DNA from: JARFVT01 sp036677425
Lineage (GTDB): Bacteria > Pseudomonadota > Alphaproteobacteria > UBA8366 > Aestuariispiraceae
DNA: 64,000 nt
Assembly: GCA_036677425.1 (NCBI GenBank)
Contig: JARFVT010000013.1
Coordinates: forward strand, 124,001-188,000
Reading direction: 5' to 3'
A program made the position numbers and the translations under genes. The notes under the pieces were generated by a model that was given only the letters and a program-made list of their open reading frames with translations, had not been told where the DNA came from and did no database searches. Positions 24,940 to 33,708 of this stretch are shown here, piece after piece; positions within the stretch are counted from its first letter, which is position 1, and the number at the start of each line of letters is the position of its first letter.

Positions 24940-25743
24940 CTAACTATTTAATAACCCCAAAGCTTGGGCGTGCAATGCGGCAGTTGCCGCCGCAACAACT
25001 TGATTTTTTGAATTTATATCAAGCATATTTCCTTGCCAATCGCTAATCACACCACCAGCATTTTCAACGACACCAACTAATGCCATAAAATCATAAGCTT
25101 GCAATTGGCTTTCAACGATTAAATCCACATGCCCCGCTGCCAATAGCCCATATGAATAACAATCACCGCCATATCTGGTCATTTTAACATTATTTTTAAC
25201 ATTATTAAAAGCTTCACGCTCATAATCATTAGTTAACATATCGGGGGTTGTGATATAAAGCGCGGCATTTTTAATATTATCACAATCGCTAACATGAATA
25301 TTAACGCCGTTAAGTGTTGTCGCGATCCCTTTACCACCAAGCCAACGTTCTTTCAATATTGGTTGATCTATAATTCCTAATATTGGCTTAGAATTTTGAC
25401 AGAGCGCAATAAGCGTACCAAATACAGGCATGCCGGTTATGAATGCCGCTGTGCCATCGATGGGGTCAAGAACCCAGATAAATTCCGCATCTTTACGAAC
25501 CACCCCATATTCTTCACCATATATGCCATGATCTGGAAATTCTTGTTCGATCATTTCACGCATGGCTAACTCACAATTACGATCAGCAATGGTAACGGGG
25601 CTATCATCATATTTACTGATAATTTCTAATGGTTGCCTGAAATATTGTCGTGCAATTGGCCTTACTTTATCTGCAAGGCGATTAGCTAAATTGATAAAAT
25701 TTAAAATTTTTCTAACCTTATGGTAGCGGCACAGAATTGGCAC
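24940..25743 (-). CDS. hisN: Histidinol-phosphatase, inositol-monophosphatase type
   Basis: A 267-residue Mg-dependent phosphatase of the IMPase superfamily, of the HisN kind that removes phosphate from histidinol phosphate. Metal-site motifs are GIYGEEYG (residues 74-81), WVLDPIDGTAAFITGMPVFG (90-109) and YDFMALVGVVENAGGVISDW near residue 220. The TAAFITGMPVFGTLIAL form favours HisN over inositol phosphatase. The GTG start at 25743 lies inside the 3' end of the broken cytochrome c reading frame; no better start is in frame. Confidence 0.8.
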   Translation of the reverse strand: MPILCRYHKVRKILNFINLANRLADKVRPIARQYFRQPLEIISKYDDSPVTIADRNCELAMREMIEQEFPDHGIYGEEYGVVRKDAEFIWVLDPIDGTAAFITGMPVFGTLIALCQNSKPILGIIDQPILKERWLGGKGIATTLNGVNIHVSDCDNIKNAALYITTPDMLTNDYEREAFNNVKNNVKMTRYGGDCYSYGLLAAGHVDLIVESQLQAYDFMALVGVVENAGGVISDWQGNMLDINSKNQVVAAATAALHAQALGLLNS

Positions 25744-26272
25744 TAAGCGTACGGATATAGGCGATTAAATTTGCCCTATCGGCTGGTTTTTTCAAACCTG
25801 CGAATTGCATTTTTGTACCCTTAATAAATTTTTTCGGCTTGGTTAAAAATAATGCTAAACTTTAATAATCCCATGCACCGCCAATGGCCTTCATCGGTGC
25901 AGAATATGAAAAGCTATCATTTCTTGCAATATCACTGCCGATAATATCATATAAATTTGGTCCGACTTTATTTGCACCGCCCTCGTTAAAGCTATGACAT
26001 GAAGCACATTTTTTAATTACTTTCGCACCTTTTGCAATATCTGCATCGCCCAGCATATCCGATACCATAATCACCTCAACCACAGCAGTAGGGGCAATAG
26101 GGGCAATAGCCACAGCAACCCCATCGCTATTTTGATTAATATTATATGAAGCTTTAACCATATCATGCTTGGAATATATTACATTAGATAAAACACCAAG
26201 CCCCAACGCGAACAGGCTGGCAGCCAAGACACTAGCTGCAATTTTGTAAAACAAAAGTGTGTCTTTGCTCAT
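25718..26272 (-). pseudogene. Membrane-anchored cytochrome c (CycM type) with in-frame TAA
   Basis: A class I cytochrome c with an N-terminal membrane anchor (KIAASVLAASLFALGLGVL), an Ala/Val-rich linker, and haem motif CASCH (KKCASCHSFNEGGANKVGPN). It is cut at TAA 25862-25864 after GGAWDY. Continuing the same frame restores the missing C-terminal helix and the axial-methionine loop: FIKGTKMQFAGLKKPADRAN, then LIAYIRTLS. In the family the residue after WxY is usually Glu, so a GAA-to-TAA change is likely. Without the GTKM loop the haem would lack its methionine ligand. Adjacent divergent kdsB is the usual alphaproteobacterial neighbour. Confidence 0.8.
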
Positions 26273-26430
26273 AATTTGACCTTCTCTTTAAATAGTATTT
26301 TTAAAAAACACTTAAAATTTAACTTTTCAAGCCATACTTGATGTTGCAAGTATATATTGCGTTAATATTGAAAGCAATATTCAGTAAAATTCTTTATCAA
26401 TTTTTTCAAACATACGGATGATTTTAAAAA

Positions 26431-27165
26431 ATGCGCCCGATAATTATCATACCCGCAAGGCTTGCTGCCAGTAGATTACCCAATAAACCATTAGCCGATA
26501 TTAATGGCGATGCGATGATTATTCATTGTTGGCGACGCGCTATGGAAGCAGATATCGGCCCCGTTATAATTGCCGCTGGTGATGTGGAAATTGTTGATAT
26601 AATAAAATCAGCAGGCGGCGAGGCCATTTTAACCGACAAATCGCACCCTTCAGGGTCAGATCGCATCTGGCAGGCGTTATTAAGCTATGACAGGGAAGAA
26701 AAATATGATGTTATTGTTAATTTACAAGGCGATTTACCGACTATTGAACCAGAAATAATTAAATTATCGCTTGAACCATTAGACAATATTGATGTGGATA
26801 TCGCCACATTAGTGGTTGAAATAACCGATGACAAAGAACGCGATAATCCCAATGTCGTCAAGGCATTTACTGGTTTTAAAGATGGTTGCAAAATTGCCCG
26901 CGCCCTCACATTCACCAGAACAACCGCACCATTTGGCGATGGCCCATTATATCATCATATCGGCCTTTATGCTTACCGCCACGCGGCATTAAAAAAATTC
27001 ATTACTTCACCACCAAGCATATTGGAAATGCGTGAGAAACTAGAACAATTACGCGCCCTTGAGTTGGGTTTGCGAATAGACGTAAGGCTGGTTGAAACCA
27101 TGCCATTAGGGGTTGATACGCAAGCTAATTTAGAAATGGCACGGAAAATTTTATCGTTGCACTAA
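26431..27165 (+). CDS. kdsB: CMP-KDO synthetase (3-deoxy-manno-octulosonate cytidylyltransferase)
   Basis: KdsB activates KDO with CTP for lipopolysaccharide synthesis. The 244-residue protein has the family opening IIIIPARLAASRLPNKPLADI, then PSGSDRIWQAL, VIVNLQGDLPTIEPEII, HHIGLYAYRHAAL and the LEQLRALELGLRI segment. This implies an outer membrane with LPS. The final residues (ILSLH) and the TAA are encoded by the start of hairpin repeat E, so the last few residues may not be original. Confidence 0.95.
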   Translation: MRPIIIIPARLAASRLPNKPLADINGDAMIIHCWRRAMEADIGPVIIAAGDVEIVDIIKSAGGEAILTDKSHPSGSDRIWQALLSYDREEKYDVIVNLQGDLPTIEPEIIKLSLEPLDNIDVDIATLVVEITDDKERDNPNVVKAFTGFKDGCKIARALTFTRTTAPFGDGPLYHHIGLYAYRHAALKKFITSPPSILEMREKLEQLRALELGLRIDVRLVETMPLGVDTQANLEMARKILSLH

Positions 27166-27384
27166 GCCGCGCTTCGCGTGCTCACACTTGTTCGCTCTCG
27201 CATTTTAAAATAAATGCTCGTTACATACACAAACTACAAAGTTAAATGCAAACTACAGCCAATCACGAAGTGATTGTAAGGGCGACCGCCCGCCGCCGTT
27301 AGGCATAAATAGAAAAAGAATCAAACCACGACGACGTGTTTGCGTAACGATAAACAGAATCTAACCACCCGCCACCGCTGGCGT
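27149..27384 (+). repeat. Dispersed mosaic hairpin repeat, copy E
   Basis: It begins with the TATCGTTGCACTAAGC arm, followed by a partly deleted CGTGCTCAC..GCTCTCGC stretch. The CCAATCACGAAGTGATTG hairpin (about 27258-27275), the GC-rich GGGCGACCGCCCGCCGCCG module and CACGACGACGTGTTTGCG come next. The order is that of copy C. It supplies the kdsB stop codon and fills the gap up to the IS3 remnant. Confidence 0.8.
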
Positions 27385-27454
27385 GGTAATACCCCCTAAA
27401 AATAGTAGTTTTTATAAGTAGAATTTTCTCTTAATTTAAAACAGGAGATTTTAC

Positions 27455-27750
27455 ATGAAAAATTCACGTTACACGAGACAGCCAAATTATTAATATTTTG
27501 AAACAAGCAGAAGCTGGAACATCTGTGTTAGCCCTTTGTCGGGAACATGGCATGAGCAGCGCTTCATTTTACAAATGGCGTTCTAAATTCGGTGGCATGG
27601 ACGCATCAATGATGACGAGAATGAAAGATCTTGAGGCTGAAAACACATGTTTAAAAAAGATGTATGGCTGATGTTCAGTTGCAAAATGATGTGATTAAGG
27701 AAGCCATGTTAAAAACTGGTAAGGGTCAAAAAAGTAGTAAGGCCGGCTGA
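27455..27750 (+). pseudogene. IS3 OrfA remnant, frameshifted
   Basis: Starting at ATGAAAAATTCACG after a GGAGA site, the frame is lost within about 12 codons. In another frame the text resumes as INILKQAEAGTSVLALCREH, then GMSSASFYKWRSKFGGMDAS, the HTH_Tnp_1 signature of IS3 OrfA. It is lost again after the coiled-coil part (DLEAENTCLKKMYG). At least two indels separate it from a working gene. Confidence 0.75.
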
Positions 27751-27760
27751 TCATCGTGAT

Positions 27761-28544
27761 TTGGCTAAAGCCGCTGTTCAACAAACAGGGCTTAGTATTA
27801 AGTCGGCCTGTGCTTCTTTTTTAATTAGCGAAACATGTTATCGCTATCAACCAAAGCTCGGCAATGAAAATGACATTATCGCCGATTGGTTGCTGGCGAT
27901 CACAGAAGGTCATCGTAGCTGGGGCTTTAAATGGAACCATAAACGGATTTACAGAATCTATCGTGAGTTAGAGTTAAACCTGCGTATAAAGCCCAATAAA
28001 CGGCTTAAACGTGAGAAGCCCGAACCGTTGCTAGTACCAACATCTATTAACAAAACATGGTCGATGGATTTTATGCATGATCAATTATCAGATGGCCGCA
28101 GCTATCGAACTTTTAATGTCATTGATAATCAATGTCATTGATGATTTTAATCGTGAAGCATTAGCGATAGACGTCGATATATCGTTACCTAGTTTGCGGG
28201 TTATTCGCGCCCTTGATCAGGTTATTGAATGGCGTGGCAAGCCACAGGCAATCAGATGCGATAATGGGCCTGAATATATCAGCGATAGGTTAAAATCATG
28301 GTCCAAAAAACATAATATTCAATTAAAATTTATCCAACCAGGCAATCCGCAACAAAATGCTTATGTGGAGCGCTTCAACAGAACTGTCCGTTATGATTTA
28401 TTAAACCAATATATTTTTAAGGAGATTACAGATGTTCAAATTGCCACAACAAAATGGCTCTGGACTTACAATAATGAAAGACCTAATATGGCACTTGGTG
28501 GTATAACACCAAATCAAAAATTAACTATTGAGCATGCTCAATAG
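27761..28544 (+). pseudogene. IS3 OrfB transposase remnant, frameshifted
   Basis: Two overlapping frames (27761-28141 and 28077-28544) together give an IS3 OrfB. The first includes HRSWGFKWNHKRIYRIYREL and NKTWSMDFMHDQLSDG with the first catalytic Asp. The second includes IRCDNGPEYIS with the second Asp and QNAYVERFNRTVRYDLL with the Glu. The break is a short duplication around GTCATTGATAATCAAT at about 28117-28140, which shifts the frame. Confidence 0.85.
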
Positions 28545-28701
28545 TTAATTAAACAATAAAGTTCTACTTATAACGCCCATTATAAATGGGGGTATTACCG
28601 ATACAAGCAATCATTTGTATATGTAGCGAGAACTTTTTAAATGCAAATATGCAAAGCGAGATATTAGTCAACGATAAAATATAATAAGCATAGAAATTTT
28701 A

Positions 28702-29991
28702 TTACAGCAGTTCAAGCAAACCCAATGGCAATATTGGAAAAAAAGTAACCAAGCCTAAAACCACGACCATTACAAAATAAAACGGCAGCAAACTTTTAAT
28801 AGTTTGTTCAATGCTGACACCACCAATACCGCAGCCAACCATCAATGAAACACCCACAGGTGGCGTACATACCCCAATACCAAGATTAAGAATCATAATA
28901 ATACAAAAATGGATCGGATCAATGCCTATTTTAACAGCAATTGGCAACAAAATGGGGGTTAGAATTAAAATCAAATCCCCCATACCCATGAGCATACCCA
29001 ATATCAACACCAATAGATTAATCATCAACAATATAGCAATTGGGCTAGATGATAATTCCAAAATAAAATTAGCCAATGTAGTTGGAACTTGTAATAGCGA
29101 CAGCAAATACCCAAAAGCCGAGGATGTCATAATTATTGCAACCACCATACCAAGCGTTCTAAGTGTACCCGCCATGATGCGGCTATCATTACGGCGGTCC
29201 ATTGAACGATAAACAAATATTGTTACCAATAATGCATAAACAACAGCCACAGCCGCAGATTCTGTTGCGGTAAAAATTCCGCCCAGAATTCCACCAATAA
29301 TGATAACAATCGTAAATAGACCTAAAGAAGCTTTGACAAGAACTGAAAGCCCTTCACGAAAACCATACGAGTCTCCCGTGGGATGATTGTGGCGCACCGC
29401 CATTAACCAACATAGAAATAATAAAGATCCAGAAAGCATCAAACCTGGAATGTAACCTGCAATAAACAATTTGCTGATCGGCAAGCCACCAGCAGCCAGT
29501 GCAAAATAAATCATATTTTGGCTGGGTGGTATAAGCACACCCTGTACTGAAGAAGTAACGGTAACCGCTACAGAATATTCAGCTGGATAGCCTCGTTTTT
29601 TCATTGCAGGAATTAAGAATGAGCCAATAGATGCAACATCAGCAACTGACGAACCAGAAATACCACCAAAAAAAGTACTTGCCACCACATTACCTTGAGC
29701 AAGGCCACCACGAAAACGCCCAACTAATACATCCGCAAATTTCACCAGTCGGTCTGAAATACCACCTTCGGTCATAATATTTCCGACCAAAATGAAAAAG
29801 GGTATTGCCAAAAATGTGAAACTATAAAGGCCATTAACCATTCTTTGACCAATTAACAATAGCGGTAAATCCAAATAAATCGCAGTGATCACAGAAGAAA
29901 TACCAAGTGCGAAGGCAACCGGCACACGTATCAACATTAAACCCAAAAAACTGCCAAGCAATAGTGCGATGCCTATCCCCTGTTCTGTCAT
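28702..29991 (-). CDS. dctM: TRAP transporter large permease (DctM/SiaM-type)
   Basis: A 429-residue inner-membrane protein with about twelve helices. It has DctM-family text: LRVPVAFALGIS-like opening, ILVGNIMTEGGISDRLVKFA, GGLAQGNVVASTFFGGISGS, VTVTSSVQGVLIPPSQNMI, GIFTATESAAVAVVYAL and LGIGVCTPPVGVSLMVG. It moves an organic acid or acidic sugar coupled to Na+. It overlaps the small permease gene by 4 bases. The linked nagA and nagB genes point to an amino-sugar or sialic-acid-like substrate. Confidence 0.93.
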   Translation of the reverse strand: MTEQGIGIALLLGSFLGLMLIRVPVAFALGISSVITAIYLDLPLLLIGQRMVNGLYSFTFLAIPFFILVGNIMTEGGISDRLVKFADVLVGRFRGGLAQGNVVASTFFGGISGSSVADVASIGSFLIPAMKKRGYPAEYSVAVTVTSSVQGVLIPPSQNMIYFALAAGGLPISKLFIAGYIPGLMLSGSLLFLCWLMAVRHNHPTGDSYGFREGLSVLVKASLGLFTIVIIIGGILGGIFTATESAAVAVVYALLVTIFVYRSMDRRNDSRIMAGTLRTLGMVVAIIMTSSAFGYLLSLLQVPTTLANFILELSSSPIAILLMINLLVLILGMLMGMGDLILILTPILLPIAVKIGIDPIHFCIIMILNLGIGVCTPPVGVSLMVGCGIGGVSIEQTIKSLLPFYFVMVVVLGLVTFFPILPLGLLELL

Positions 29992-30506
29992 GATAAACTC
30001 TCCAAACTTGCATCATTTGCTACATTTAGCGGCCCAGCAACAAGGTTAGCCAACGCATTCAACATCATTAATCCACCACCAGTCATTGCTGATAAATACA
30101 GTAAATATTTGGGAATTTGAGAGGCTGGCAACCTAGTTTTACCCGCAAGCATCATTAATTCGGACCCATTAGTAAATAAGATAAATGCAAATGTTAAAAT
30201 TAATAATTGCGCTAATATATCAAGCATCCATCCACCAAAAGGTGGCAGAAGATCCCTAAAAAACATGATTGAAATATGCGTATGTCTACGCACACCTATA
30301 GCAACAGCTAACATACCGAACCACACTAAACTTATCATAGCAGCCTCTTCAGACCATTTGGTTGGGCTGTTGAATATAAACCGCAAGACAACTTGCATGA
30401 CAATTACAATAATTTCTAAAAGTCGATAACAAACCCATTGTGCGACAAGATTTATCGCATCTATAATTTGCACCAACCATTTTACATATTTTTTCAAGAT
30501 CAACAT
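29988..30506 (-). CDS. dctQ: TRAP transporter small permease (DctQ-type)
   Basis: A 172-residue four-helix membrane protein of the DctQ family. It includes QVVLRFIFNSPTKWSEEAAM, then SLVWFGMLAVAIGVRRHTHI and FFRDLLPPFGGWMLDILAQL. The E-E-A and W-x-G-M-x-x-A positions are those conserved in DctQ. It overlaps dctM by 4 bases. A strong hairpin separates it from dctP upstream. Confidence 0.9.
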   Translation of the reverse strand: MLILKKYVKWLVQIIDAINLVAQWVCYRLLEIIVIVMQVVLRFIFNSPTKWSEEAAMISLVWFGMLAVAIGVRRHTHISIMFFRDLLPPFGGWMLDILAQLLILTFAFILFTNGSELMMLAGKTRLPASQIPKYLLYLSAMTGGGLMMLNALANLVAGPLNVANDASLESLS

Positions 30507-30521
30507 ATTTTTCCAAACTTT

Positions 30522-30551
30522 AAAAGGGCTGATAAAATTGCCAGCCCTTTT
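30522..30551 (-). terminator. Intra-operon hairpin between dctP and dctQ
   Basis: AAAAGGGCTG and CAGCCCTTTT pair perfectly (10 bp) around a 10-base loop, and the minus strand continues with a T-rich run. It probably acts as an attenuator or 3'-stabiliser, giving more binding protein than permease. Confidence 0.65.
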
Positions 30552-30564
30552 AAAAATTTATAGA

Positions 30565-31542
30565 TTATTTAATTGCCTTAATTCTTGCAATATAATCAAG
30601 TAGATGCGGTAATTCAGAATAAATAGGTAAAATTGCTTTTTGAAACGGTGCGTTATCTACTGGCGATACAATCACACCAGCATCTATTACCTTTTGCCTC
30701 GCTTCATCATTGGCCTTAAACATTAAATCGCGTTCAAAAAGCGCCGCTTCTTTAGCCGCCCGTGAAATCGCCTTTTGTATTTCTTCTGAAAGACCATCAA
30801 ATTTAGCTTTATTCATGACAATAATAGCAGGCGGGCTAAGATGTCCATCAACCAAATAACTTTTTGATACTTCGTAATGCCCCGAAGTCAAGAAACTGAC
30901 AAAATCATTTTCAGCGCCATCAATCACACCCGTTTGCAGTGACGAGAATACCTCGCCATAATTCATCGGTGTCGGAACACCGCCAAGCAATTCAACCATA
31001 CGAATAGAAATAGGTGAATTTTGAACACGAATTTTTAATCCTTGAAGATCAGCAAGACTTGTTAATGGAATATCTTCACGGGTATAGAAACTACGTGATC
31101 CAGCCTCCATAAAATCAAATCCAACCAAACCAAATTCACCCATTTCAGCTCTTACATCTATACCGATATCACCATCTAATACGCTATATTTATGTTTTGT
31201 CCCGTTAAAAATATACGGCAATGTGAATACACCAACAGATGGTGTTACATTGGCAAGCGTAACAGTGTTAACGCGTGTAAAATCTATGATGCCGGCCTGT
31301 GTTTGTTCAATAGTTTCAGTTTCTTGACCAAGCTGCGCCCCAGTATAAACCTTAATTTTCACATCACCATTTGAATATTTTTTCACCAAATCAGCAAAAT
31401 GATGCATGGCGATTGCAACAGGATTGTTATCGGGTTGATTTTCAGCTAAGCGTAATACGGTCTCAGCAGATGCAATCTGCGCCGATAATGCAAAAACACA
31501 CCCGACAACTAATGCTTTTAGTTTTTTATTTGTCTGTTTCAT
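30565..31542 (-). CDS. dctP: TRAP transporter substrate-binding protein (DctP-type)
   Basis: A 325-residue periplasmic protein with a Sec signal peptide (LKALVVGCVFALSAQIASAE). DctP-family text follows: LRLAENQPDNNPVAIAMHHF, VKIKVYTGAQLGQETETIEQ, TREDIPLTSLADLQGLKIRV with the substrate-carboxylate-binding Arg, and VFSSLQTGVIDGAENDFVSF. It lies between nagA and the permease genes, so an amino-sugar acid or N-acetyl sugar ligand is plausible but unproven. Confidence 0.92.
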   Translation of the reverse strand: MKQTNKKLKALVVGCVFALSAQIASAETVLRLAENQPDNNPVAIAMHHFADLVKKYSNGDVKIKVYTGAQLGQETETIEQTQAGIIDFTRVNTVTLANVTPSVGVFTLPYIFNGTKHKYSVLDGDIGIDVRAEMGEFGLVGFDFMEAGSRSFYTREDIPLTSLADLQGLKIRVQNSPISIRMVELLGGVPTPMNYGEVFSSLQTGVIDGAENDFVSFLTSGHYEVSKSYLVDGHLSPPAIIVMNKAKFDGLSEEIQKAISRAAKEAALFERDLMFKANDEARQKVIDAGVIVSPVDNAPFQKAILPIYSELPHLLDYIARIKAIK

Positions 31543-31580
31543 TTTTTTCTCCTGCTAGATGATAAATAGTTAAATCTATA

Positions 31581-32789
31581 TTATTCTATAGTAAAAGGCC
31601 CAATATGTGTTTTGCAAACATATGGCCCTTCTGCCGTTTGTCGCCATTCAACAAACCTGGTGGGATATTTAACGGCGCAACTATGTTGCCCAGCATCAAT
31701 TAAATGCACTGGATTAATCTGTGTTATCTCTAAAATTTGTGGACTGGTGTAATCATACCAGTTGATCAAATTGCGAAACAGTTGATCCATCGTAGCTGAT
31801 GAGCCAGCCAAATAGTTTGAACCTGGAATACGCACCTTACCATCAACTGATAATTCAATTTGAGCGGAGCCAAGCGTGTATTTTCCTGGCAAAGTTTTCA
31901 AGCCCGCCGCTGCGACTGCATCTGTCGTTAAAATCGTCCTAGCAGAACCCTTAGCACGCAACATTGTTTTAAGAGCGGATTTAGAAATATGAACACCATC
32001 TGCAATGAACATAGCCGTTAATTCATCTTGCGCTAACTGCCAAAAAATTTGATTTTCTGTTGTATGCAGCAATGCAGGCAACGCATTGCCCAGATGTGTA
32101 GATAAAGACGCACCAGCTTCTATCGAGGTTTTTATTTGTGCCAAATTAGCAGCCGAATGACCTATCGCCACTTTAATGCCACGGGCAATCAATTTGGGAA
32201 TTAATTCAATTACTCCGTCAATCTCAGGCGCTACCGTCATAATCTGTATTGGTCGTGTAATTACTTGTTGTAGATGATCAATAAGTTCAATGTTTGCGTT
32301 CAACATATATTCTGGGTCATGAGCGCCAGAAAAACCATCTTCTTTCGATAAAAATGGACCTTCAATATGATAACCTTCTACCATCAAGGAACCCAGTTGA
32401 CTTTGTGAAACCGCCAAATCAAGATTACGCAATGTTGCGATCATGCGGCTTGCATGGTCAGTAATAACGGTTGGCAATATTGATGTCACACCCGTTCGGG
32501 CAATCTCCATCAAAGAAAAATTAAATTGTTTTGCGCTCATATCTTGGCGATTGAAATCAATACCCGCAAAGCCATTCACTTGCAGATCAATTAGCCCCCA
32601 AGTTGTAAAAACCTTGGTAAAATCTATTTTTGAAATCGACACCTGCTCTTCTAAATTGGCGCGACCATCTGGCAGCATATTACAATCAAAAACTGCATTT
32701 TTTACAGGAGAATATATCTGTAATTTTTTGAGTTCTGTGCGTCGTAACAATTCACAAGATTTCATATCAATGTTAAGCATTTGCAACAT
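31581..32789 (-). CDS. nagA: N-acetylglucosamine-6-phosphate deacetylase
   Basis: NagA removes the acetyl group from GlcNAc-6-phosphate. The 402-residue amidohydrolase has WGLIDLQVNGFAGIDFNRQD, the metal-site GYHIEGPFLS (near residue 145), VAIGHSAANLAQI, LSTHLGNALPAL, and catalytic-Asp motif ILTTDAVAAAGL, followed by the LAGSSATMDQLFRNL segment. It starts 2 bases after the nagB stop. The first 30 residues are atypical, and an ATG at 32780 or 32765 is also possible. Confidence 0.92.
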   Translation of the reverse strand: MLQMLNIDMKSCELLRRTELKKLQIYSPVKNAVFDCNMLPDGRANLEEQVSISKIDFTKVFTTWGLIDLQVNGFAGIDFNRQDMSAKQFNFSLMEIARTGVTSILPTVITDHASRMIATLRNLDLAVSQSQLGSLMVEGYHIEGPFLSKEDGFSGAHDPEYMLNANIELIDHLQQVITRPIQIMTVAPEIDGVIELIPKLIARGIKVAIGHSAANLAQIKTSIEAGASLSTHLGNALPALLHTTENQIFWQLAQDELTAMFIADGVHISKSALKTMLRAKGSARTILTTDAVAAAGLKTLPGKYTLGSAQIELSVDGKVRIPGSNYLAGSSATMDQLFRNLINWYDYTSPQILEITQINPVHLIDAGQHSCAVKYPTRFVEWRQTAEGPYVCKTHIGPFTIE

Positions 32790-32791
32790 CC

Positions 32792-33517
32792 TTACTTAAC
32801 TTGGGAGCCGCAAATACATCCATGTATGGGGTGATTGCGCAATATTGATGCGGGGCAATCTGGGCTATAAGGCCCCTCGATGGCTTGTTGAACCGCATTG
32901 GACTTACGTTCATCAAGAACAGTGCAAATAATTGAATTTGATTTTAAAATTTGCCAAATACTCATGGTGATAGCTTCGGTTGGGACATCACTAATATCTT
33001 TAAACCACCCTTCTCATACTTGTTGCTTACGACAAACCTCATCAAGCTCCACACGTATGAAGGGTTGGCACGTCCTGAAATCCGCTGGGGGATAATTAAA
33101 AGCAAGATGCCCATTTTCACCAATTTCAATGAATGCTACATCAATTGATGCTGAAGAAATCGCTACGTTCAAGCGGTTGATTTCACCGCCGATATTATCA
33201 CTCCCGCCATTTATCATTTCAAAATGTCGTAGCGTTGGAACTTGTTCAATGAATCGATGATTGAGATAATTTACGAAACTGGCGGAATATTTCTTGTCAA
33301 GACCAATATATTCATCAAGATGAAAGACTGTGCATTTAGACCAATCAATATCTTTTCTTAAGACAAGAGCCTCAATCAATTCAAACTGACTTGCACCTGT
33401 CGCTAAAATTATTCTTGTTTCACCTATTTCCGCAATGGCATCGCAAACTAAATCTGCCCCTTTTATTGCGGCACATACGCTTGATATTTTTCCTGTTTGA
33501 TTTATCAAAACCTTCAT
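32792..33517 (-). pseudogene. nagB: Glucosamine-6-phosphate deaminase-like protein with in-frame TGA
   Basis: A NagB/6-phosphogluconolactonase-fold protein that would convert GlcN-6-phosphate to fructose-6-phosphate and ammonia. The first 167 codons carry ILATGASQFELIEALV, VFHLDEYIGLDKKYSASFVN and FIEIGENGHLAFNYPPADF. A TGA at 33014-33016 follows KQQV. The same frame then continues EGWFKDISDVPTEAITMSIW and SPDCPASILRNHP to a TAA at 32792. In this family the KQQV and EGWF motifs are joined by one residue, usually Gly, so GGA-to-TGA is likely. Active-site residues before the stop are intact, but the lost C-terminal 70 residues complete the fold. Confidence 0.85.
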
Positions 33518-33693
33518 GCCACATCCCAGAAAGTTTAATTTTCATATTAAATACATTAAAGTTATTAAATACAATTTTATCAATAAATATTTTTACTAAT
33601 CAAAAAATAAATTATTTGGAACTGTTAGGAAAATATATTAAACCTAGATATGTTATAATTTTATCCGCGCTATTTTATATAGGAAACCTAGTT
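33518..33693. promoter_or_regulatory. Divergent nagB / ROK-regulator control region
   Basis: A very AT-rich 176-base gap between divergent genes. It holds two direct copies of TTAAATACA-like sequence (about 33544 and 33561) and a loose inverted repeat around AATAAATTATTT (about 33604). These are candidate ROK (NagC-like) binding sites; the AT-richness makes chance matches likely. Confidence 0.35.
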
Positions 33694-33708
33694 TTGCAAC
33701 CAATAGCA

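Larger units (their letters stand above)
27385..28599 (+). mobile_element. Decayed IS3-family insertion sequence
   Basis: Perfect 12-bp terminal inverted repeats, GGTAATACCCCC at 27385-27396 and its complement at 28588-28599, with imperfect pairing continuing inward (TATAAGTAGAA near both ends). Both orfA and orfB are frame-shifted. It differs from the intact IS3 at 4695, so it is a separate, older insertion. Confidence 0.85.

Noticed and set aside
28600..28701. A gene between the IS3 remnant and dctM
   Set aside because: Only short AT-rich sequence without a usable start or family text.
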